Positions 54,403 through 57,999 of a stretch of 57,999 nucleotides of DNA are shown piece after piece (position 1 is the stretch's first letter; each line of letters begins with the position of its first letter). A model generated the notes under the pieces. It made no database searches and was not told where the DNA came from. It saw nothing but the letters and a program-made list of their open reading frames with translations. A program made the translations under genes and the position numbers. This stretch comes from Paludibacter sp. (lineage in GTDB: Bacteria > Bacteroidota > Bacteroidia > Bacteroidales > Paludibacteraceae). The stretch spans positions 1 through 57,999 of the forward strand of contig JAAFGX010000018.1 of assembly GCA_010365115.1 (NCBI GenBank), given 5' to 3'.

Positions 54403-57400
54403 CTATCCTGTCTTGTTATTTTTCTTAAAGTTTTCTGCTTGTTCAAAAATCTCGATATAAACTTCGTCTCTCTCAACAGGTGGATAACCAAACTCGTCAA
54501 GCAAGAGAATGAGTCCAACTTTCAATGCTGATTTGATGTCGTCACGTTTGTTCCAGTCGGGGAATTTGGCTTGCCCGTCAACAAGGTCTTTAACGGCTTT
54601 TGCGAGTTCAATCATTTTGTCGTCAGGATATTTGAAATCATACTTTACGCAGAGTTCTTTCAGAATGTCGTAAAATGCTTTTTCTTGAAAGTCAATTCCC
54701 AATTCGTCACCTGCCGAAAATTCTTTGTGAACTTCCCAAATCAAATCTGTTAAGGCGTTTGCCATTTCTTCATACACTTCACTTCTTAAAATGTCGTTGG
54801 AATCGCGGTTGTTGTAGCGTTCAACCAATGCTTGCATCTTTTTAGTAAAGTCAATTCCTTTTACACGATTTACTTTTCTGATTTCTGCAATCACTTTTGC
54901 AAGTAGTTGTTGAAGCAGTTTTATTTTCGTATTTGGCAATTTGATTTTATCAATTTTCGCTAAATAATCTTCATCAAAAATGTCTTGTTCGGTTTCTGCT
55001 TCGTCACCGAGTTTGAAAATTTCTTCTACACCATCACTTTGCAAGGCTTCTTTTATCATTTCCCGAACTTTGGCGTTCATTTGTGCCGTGTCGGGTGCAT
55101 TGCCTTTGGTGAGTTTAAAAACAATGGAACGAACTGCTAAATAAAAATGGGTGTAATCTCTTTCTAAAGCTGTTAATTGTTCGCTTCCTGCACAAATATC
55201 ATAAGCGGCTTTTAGTCGCTTTACCAAACCCATAAATCGGGTTTCAAAGTCTTTGGTTTGTTGCACATATTCGGCAGCTAAATTCAAAGTGTTTAATTGC
55301 TCAATGGTTGTACCTTGAAAATATTTTGAGTTGTCGAACGTGTGAAATAGTTTAGCCAAAAGGTCTAAATGATTTCTTACAATGATGATGGATTCTTCAA
55401 TGTCTTCAAAATTGTCTTTGTCGCCTTCGCTGTATTGCTTCAACGCCAAATTCATTTGTGTTTTGATGCCTATATAATCCACTACCAAACCTTTGTTCTT
55501 TCCTTCAAACTTTCGGTTTACCCTTGAAATGGTCTGAATTAAATTATGTCGTTGTATTGGTTTGTCAATGTAAATACTATCCAGGAACGGCACATCAAAA
55601 CCAGTCAACCACATATCAACCACAATAGCAATTTTGAAATTTGATTTTTCGTTTTTGAATTGGCGGTCTAATTCTTTGCGGTATTCTTTTGTACCTAATA
55701 TATCGTAAAGTTCTTTCGAGTCGTCTTGCCCTCTGGTTGCAATAAGTTTAATACGTTCAATAGGTTTCAGTTCACGTTTGTCTTTATCGGTAAGTTCTGC
55801 ACCTTCTTCGGCTGCAAGTATTTCATTCCATTCAGGTTTTAAGGCAATAATGTTTTTGTATAAGTCAAACGCAATTTCTCTGGTGCTACAAACAAACATT
55901 GCTTTGCCTTTTACGGTTGAACCTTCTGAAACTCTTTTTTCATAATGGTTTACAAAATCTTGTGCAACTGCTTTTATGCGTTCAGGGTCCCCAATTATGG
56001 CATACATCTGTGACATTTCTTTTTTGCTTTGCTCAATCTGATTTTCATTGCTTCCAATTTCAGCACATTTGGAATAGTAATCTTCAATCTCTTTGAGTTT
56101 TGAATTATTCAATAATACTTTGGCGGCTCTGCCTTCATATACAATTCTTACAGTGATTTCATCTTTTACAGATTCGGTCATTGTGTAAGCATCTACTACT
56201 TTTCCAAACACATCCAAGGTTGCATCTATTGGCGTTCCTGTAAAGCCTACAAATGTTGCATTGGGTAATGAATCGTGTAGGTATTTGGCGAAGCCATACG
56301 TTTTGGTAACGCCTTTCTCAGTAACTTTTACTTTTTGGTCAAGGTTTACCTGACTTCTGTGTGCTTCGTCCGAAATACAAATCACATTTGTTCTGTCAGT
56401 CAATAATTCAATATCTTCATTAAACTTGTGAATGGTGGTAAGAAAAACACCACCGCTTTCTCTGCCTTGTAACAGTTCTCTCAAATTTGCTCTGCTCTCC
56501 ACACTCACCACCAAATTATCGCCAATGAAATTTTTTGCGTTGGTAAATTGCCCCGAAAGTTGGTCGTCTAAATCCGTTCGATCCGTAATTAAAATAATGG
56601 TCGGACTTTCAAAGTATTCGCTTTTCATCAGCAACCTTGTGAGATAAAGCATCGTGAAACTTTTTCCGCAACCAGTAGCACCAAAGTAAGTTCCGCCTTT
56701 TCCGTTACCTTCGGGCTTTTGGGCTTTCTTTATGTTGTCATACAAGGCTCTTGCTGCATAGTATTGCGGATAGCGACAGACAATTTTCTCATTTTTTTTG
56801 CTACTGTCAGGTATGTAAATAAAGTTGCGAATAATATCACGCAAACGGTTTTTATGAAACATTCCCTGAATGAGTGTAAACATACTATCAATACCATCCA
56901 CATCTTTTGCAAGTCCAGCCACTCTACGCCATCCATAGAAAAATTCGTAAGGAGCAAAGAATGAACCTGATTTGTTATTTACTCCATCGCTGATAACGCA
57001 AAAAGCATTGTATTTAAAAAGTTCGGGAATGTCTCTGCGGTAACGAACCGTTAATTGCTTGAAAGCATCATAAATAGTAGCTTCTTCACGTATGGCACTT
57101 TTAAACTCAAAGACTACCAAGGGCAATCCATTGATGTAAACAATGCCGTCAGGGATTCGTTTTTCTGAACCAACAATTTCTAGTTGGTTTACAAATTTGT
57201 AAATATTATTGTCGGCTGGATAAATTGCTGACGGTTCGGCTGCAACAGAAATTAATTGGTCTGCTTCTGGTTGGCGGTGATTGTTTAAGCCAGTATAATT
57301 TATGAGTTGAATGTAAATATCTTTTTGGTTACGGTCTTCTCGTTTGAGAATAAAACCGTCTGAAAGCATTTTCAAAAATGTTTTATTACTTTCGTATAAG

Positions 57401-57621
57401 TCTGAAGCAGAAAGGGATTTAAGTTGAAGAATAATAGATTTGGTTTCGTTTATTGTAATGCCTTTACTTGCATACTGAGTTAATAAAAAATTCTGCAAAT
57501 CTTCTTCTATCAATACTTCATCAGGTTTTCGGGCAATCGAAATGCCTAGGTGGTGGGGAAATCCTTCTTGCCCCAACAACTCGGTAAATGCTCGTTCTAA
57601 TTTTTCTTCAGTGAACTTCAT
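54403..57621 (-). CDS. hsdR: Type I restriction endonuclease subunit R
   Basis: The motor and nuclease subunit of a type I restriction system: with HsdM and HsdS it translocates and cuts unmodified DNA. The 1072 residues begin at ATG 57621 (MKFTEEKLERAF); the codon at 57627 is TTG. An N-terminal PD-(D/E)xK nuclease (GIVYINGLPLVVFEFKS, about 160-175) precedes the helicase: Walker A GATGCGKS (about 313), DEAH-like ISDEAHRSQ, FVGFTGTPID, then motif VI-like ISRVNRKF. The C-terminal helical part interacts with HsdM. A four-helix-bundle gene precedes it. hsdM and hsdS must lie beyond the window. Confidence 0.94.
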   Translation of the reverse strand: MKFTEEKLERAFTELLGQEGFPHHLGISIARKPDEVLIEEDLQNFLLTQYASKGITINETKSIILQLKSLSASDLYESNKTFLKMLSDGFILKREDRNQKDIYIQLINYTGLNNHRQPEADQLISVAAEPSAIYPADNNIYKFVNQLEIVGSEKRIPDGIVYINGLPLVVFEFKSAIREEATIYDAFKQLTVRYRRDIPELFKYNAFCVISDGVNNKSGSFFAPYEFFYGWRRVAGLAKDVDGIDSMFTLIQGMFHKNRLRDIIRNFIYIPDSSKKNEKIVCRYPQYYAARALYDNIKKAQKPEGNGKGGTYFGATGCGKSFTMLYLTRLLMKSEYFESPTIILITDRTDLDDQLSGQFTNAKNFIGDNLVVSVESRANLRELLQGRESGGVFLTTIHKFNEDIELLTDRTNVICISDEAHRSQVNLDQKVKVTEKGVTKTYGFAKYLHDSLPNATFVGFTGTPIDATLDVFGKVVDAYTMTESVKDEITVRIVYEGRAAKVLLNNSKLKEIEDYYSKCAEIGSNENQIEQSKKEMSQMYAIIGDPERIKAVAQDFVNHYEKRVSEGSTVKGKAMFVCSTREIAFDLYKNIIALKPEWNEILAAEEGAELTDKDKRELKPIERIKLIATRGQDDSKELYDILGTKEYRKELDRQFKNEKSNFKIAIVVDMWLTGFDVPFLDSIYIDKPIQRHNLIQTISRVNRKFEGKNKGLVVDYIGIKTQMNLALKQYSEGDKDNFEDIEESIIIVRNHLDLLAKLFHTFDNSKYFQGTTIEQLNTLNLAAEYVQQTKDFETRFMGLVKRLKAAYDICAGSEQLTALERDYTHFYLAVRSIVFKLTKGNAPDTAQMNAKVREMIKEALQSDGVEEIFKLGDEAETEQDIFDEDYLAKIDKIKLPNTKIKLLQQLLAKVIAEIRKVNRVKGIDFTKKMQALVERYNNRDSNDILRSEVYEEMANALTDLIWEVHKEFSAGDELGIDFQEKAFYDILKELCVKYDFKYPDDKMIELAKAVKDLVDGQAKFPDWNKRDDIKSALKVGLILLLDEFGYPPVERDEVYIEIFEQAENFKKNNKTG

Positions 57622-57696
57622 ATTCAATTGTTAGTTGTTAATGGTTAATTGTTAATGCGGTTTGTGGCTGTTTCATTAACCATTAATAATTTATCA
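57622..57696. other. Short A/T-rich gap upstream of hsdR
   Basis: About 75 bp with GTTAATGGTTAA/TTAACCATTAA inverted-repeat sequence (57637-57650 and 57676-57688), and no ORF. It may place the ribosome-binding site of hsdR. Confidence 0.4.
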
Positions 57697-57999
57697 TTAA
57701 CCATTATTAATGTTTGCTTTTGTAGATTTTATGATGCTTGTAATTAATTTTATAATTTCGATTGCATCGGCATTGATACTTTCAAATTGTTCTTGGGTTA
57801 AGTAATCAGTTTCTTTCAATAGCTCTAACCAATAAATTGTTTCGTTTATTTCCTTTTGAGCAATGCCCATTTTGTGTTTGAAATCGTTTTTGGTTTCAGC
57901 GTGTACTGCCTCTCGAACCATTGCACCAACACTTGTTCCACTGCGTAAAAGCTGTTTTGAGAGAACAAATTCTTTTTTCTCAGCACACAAAAACTGATA
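57697..57999 (-). CDS. Four-helix-bundle protein (S23-like), 5' end outside window
   Basis: About 100 residues remain from YQFLCAEKKEFVLSKQLLRSGTSVGAMVREAV to STKANINNG. The LLRSGTSVGAMVREA motif marks the four-helix-bundle family that also includes S23 proteins from rRNA intervening sequences. The frame is open to the window edge, and the only start-like codon is a TTG that reads Leu within the family's conserved FL-CAEKKEF stretch, so the gene begins beyond the window. In Bacteroidota such genes often sit inside type I restriction operons; function is unknown. Confidence 0.85.
   Translation of the reverse strand, partial: YQFLCAEKKEFVLSKQLLRSGTSVGAMVREAVHAETKNDFKHKMGIAQKEINETIYWLELLKETDYLTQEQFESINADAIEIIKLITSIIKSTKANINNG

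Noticed and set aside
54133..54428. Open frames of 69-86 codons on both strands after menB
   Set aside because: Overlapping frames on both strands in a structured repeat, with no recognisable protein motif.
57988..57990. TTG start of the four-helix-bundle gene
   Set aside because: The codon lies inside the family's conserved FLCAEKKEF stretch, so it encodes an internal Leu and the gene begins outside the window.

Overview
The window is AT-rich DNA from a member of the Bacteroidota, probably Bacteroidales. Four things point there. The ftsX-DUF3098-uppP-truB-queA operon is typical of the phylum. IspG is the long form of about 590 residues. Several intergenic regions carry TAnnTTTG-type -7 boxes. 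The tmRNA on the minus strand encodes the tag GENNYALAA, a Bacteroidales-type tag. Clade-2 catalase and a menaquinone (men) operon suggest oxygen tolerance and quinone-based respiration.

Layout. 1-2.1 kb: large-subunit catalase. 2.5-7.5 kb: orphan PAS histidine kinase, a FAD-dependent amine/amino-acid oxidase preceded by a decayed copy of its own 3' end, then a stress-type run of very small membrane proteins (lmo0937-like, YtxH, small lipoprotein). 7.5-14.1 kb (minus): queA, truB, uppP, DUF3098, ftsX and a YfhO-type membrane protein. 14.2-16.1 kb (plus): sufS and sufE. 16.2-17.9 kb (minus): lpxH, a DUF59 Fe-S assembly protein and a thioesterase. 18.2-19.3 kb: mobile-element debris (ISAs1 tail, AbiEii toxin fragment, IS630-like head, excisionase-like HTH head). 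19.8-27.2 kb (minus): CheR, CheB and two hybrid histidine kinases with five receiver domains in total. 27.9-28.8 kb: an IS66 tnpB remnant joined to the 3' end of a lost hsdR. 29.0-31.9 kb (minus): tmRNA, RNase Y, a candidate 6S-like RNA, zapA and a coiled-coil partner. 32-37.7 kb: SulP transporter, ispG, two paralogous outer-membrane barrels and an NAD(P)-binding epimerase-like protein. 37.8-39.5 kb: a MITE-like element and an intact-looking IS1595-type element side by side, sharing one 8-bp repeat three times. 39.8-45.7 kb: cation/proton antiporter, a second nested-palindrome element, C69 dipeptidase, flippase-like protein and glycosyltransferase. 46-54.1 kb: TonB-dependent receptor and the men genes (hotdog thioesterase, menF, menD, menB). 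54.4-58 kb (minus): hsdR and a four-helix-bundle protein cut by the window edge.

The most unusual structures are mobile or repetitive. A DUF4143-type ATPase gene sits between menF and menD, and the last 51 bp of the menF region are duplicated exactly 1360 bp away on the gene's far side. A CCGGCAGG palindrome that reads PAGRQ is inserted in frame in a receiver domain of the 1223-residue hybrid kinase. IS1595-type ends recur on elements that carry no transposase. Several families of short palindromic or tandem repeats fill the gaps between operons.
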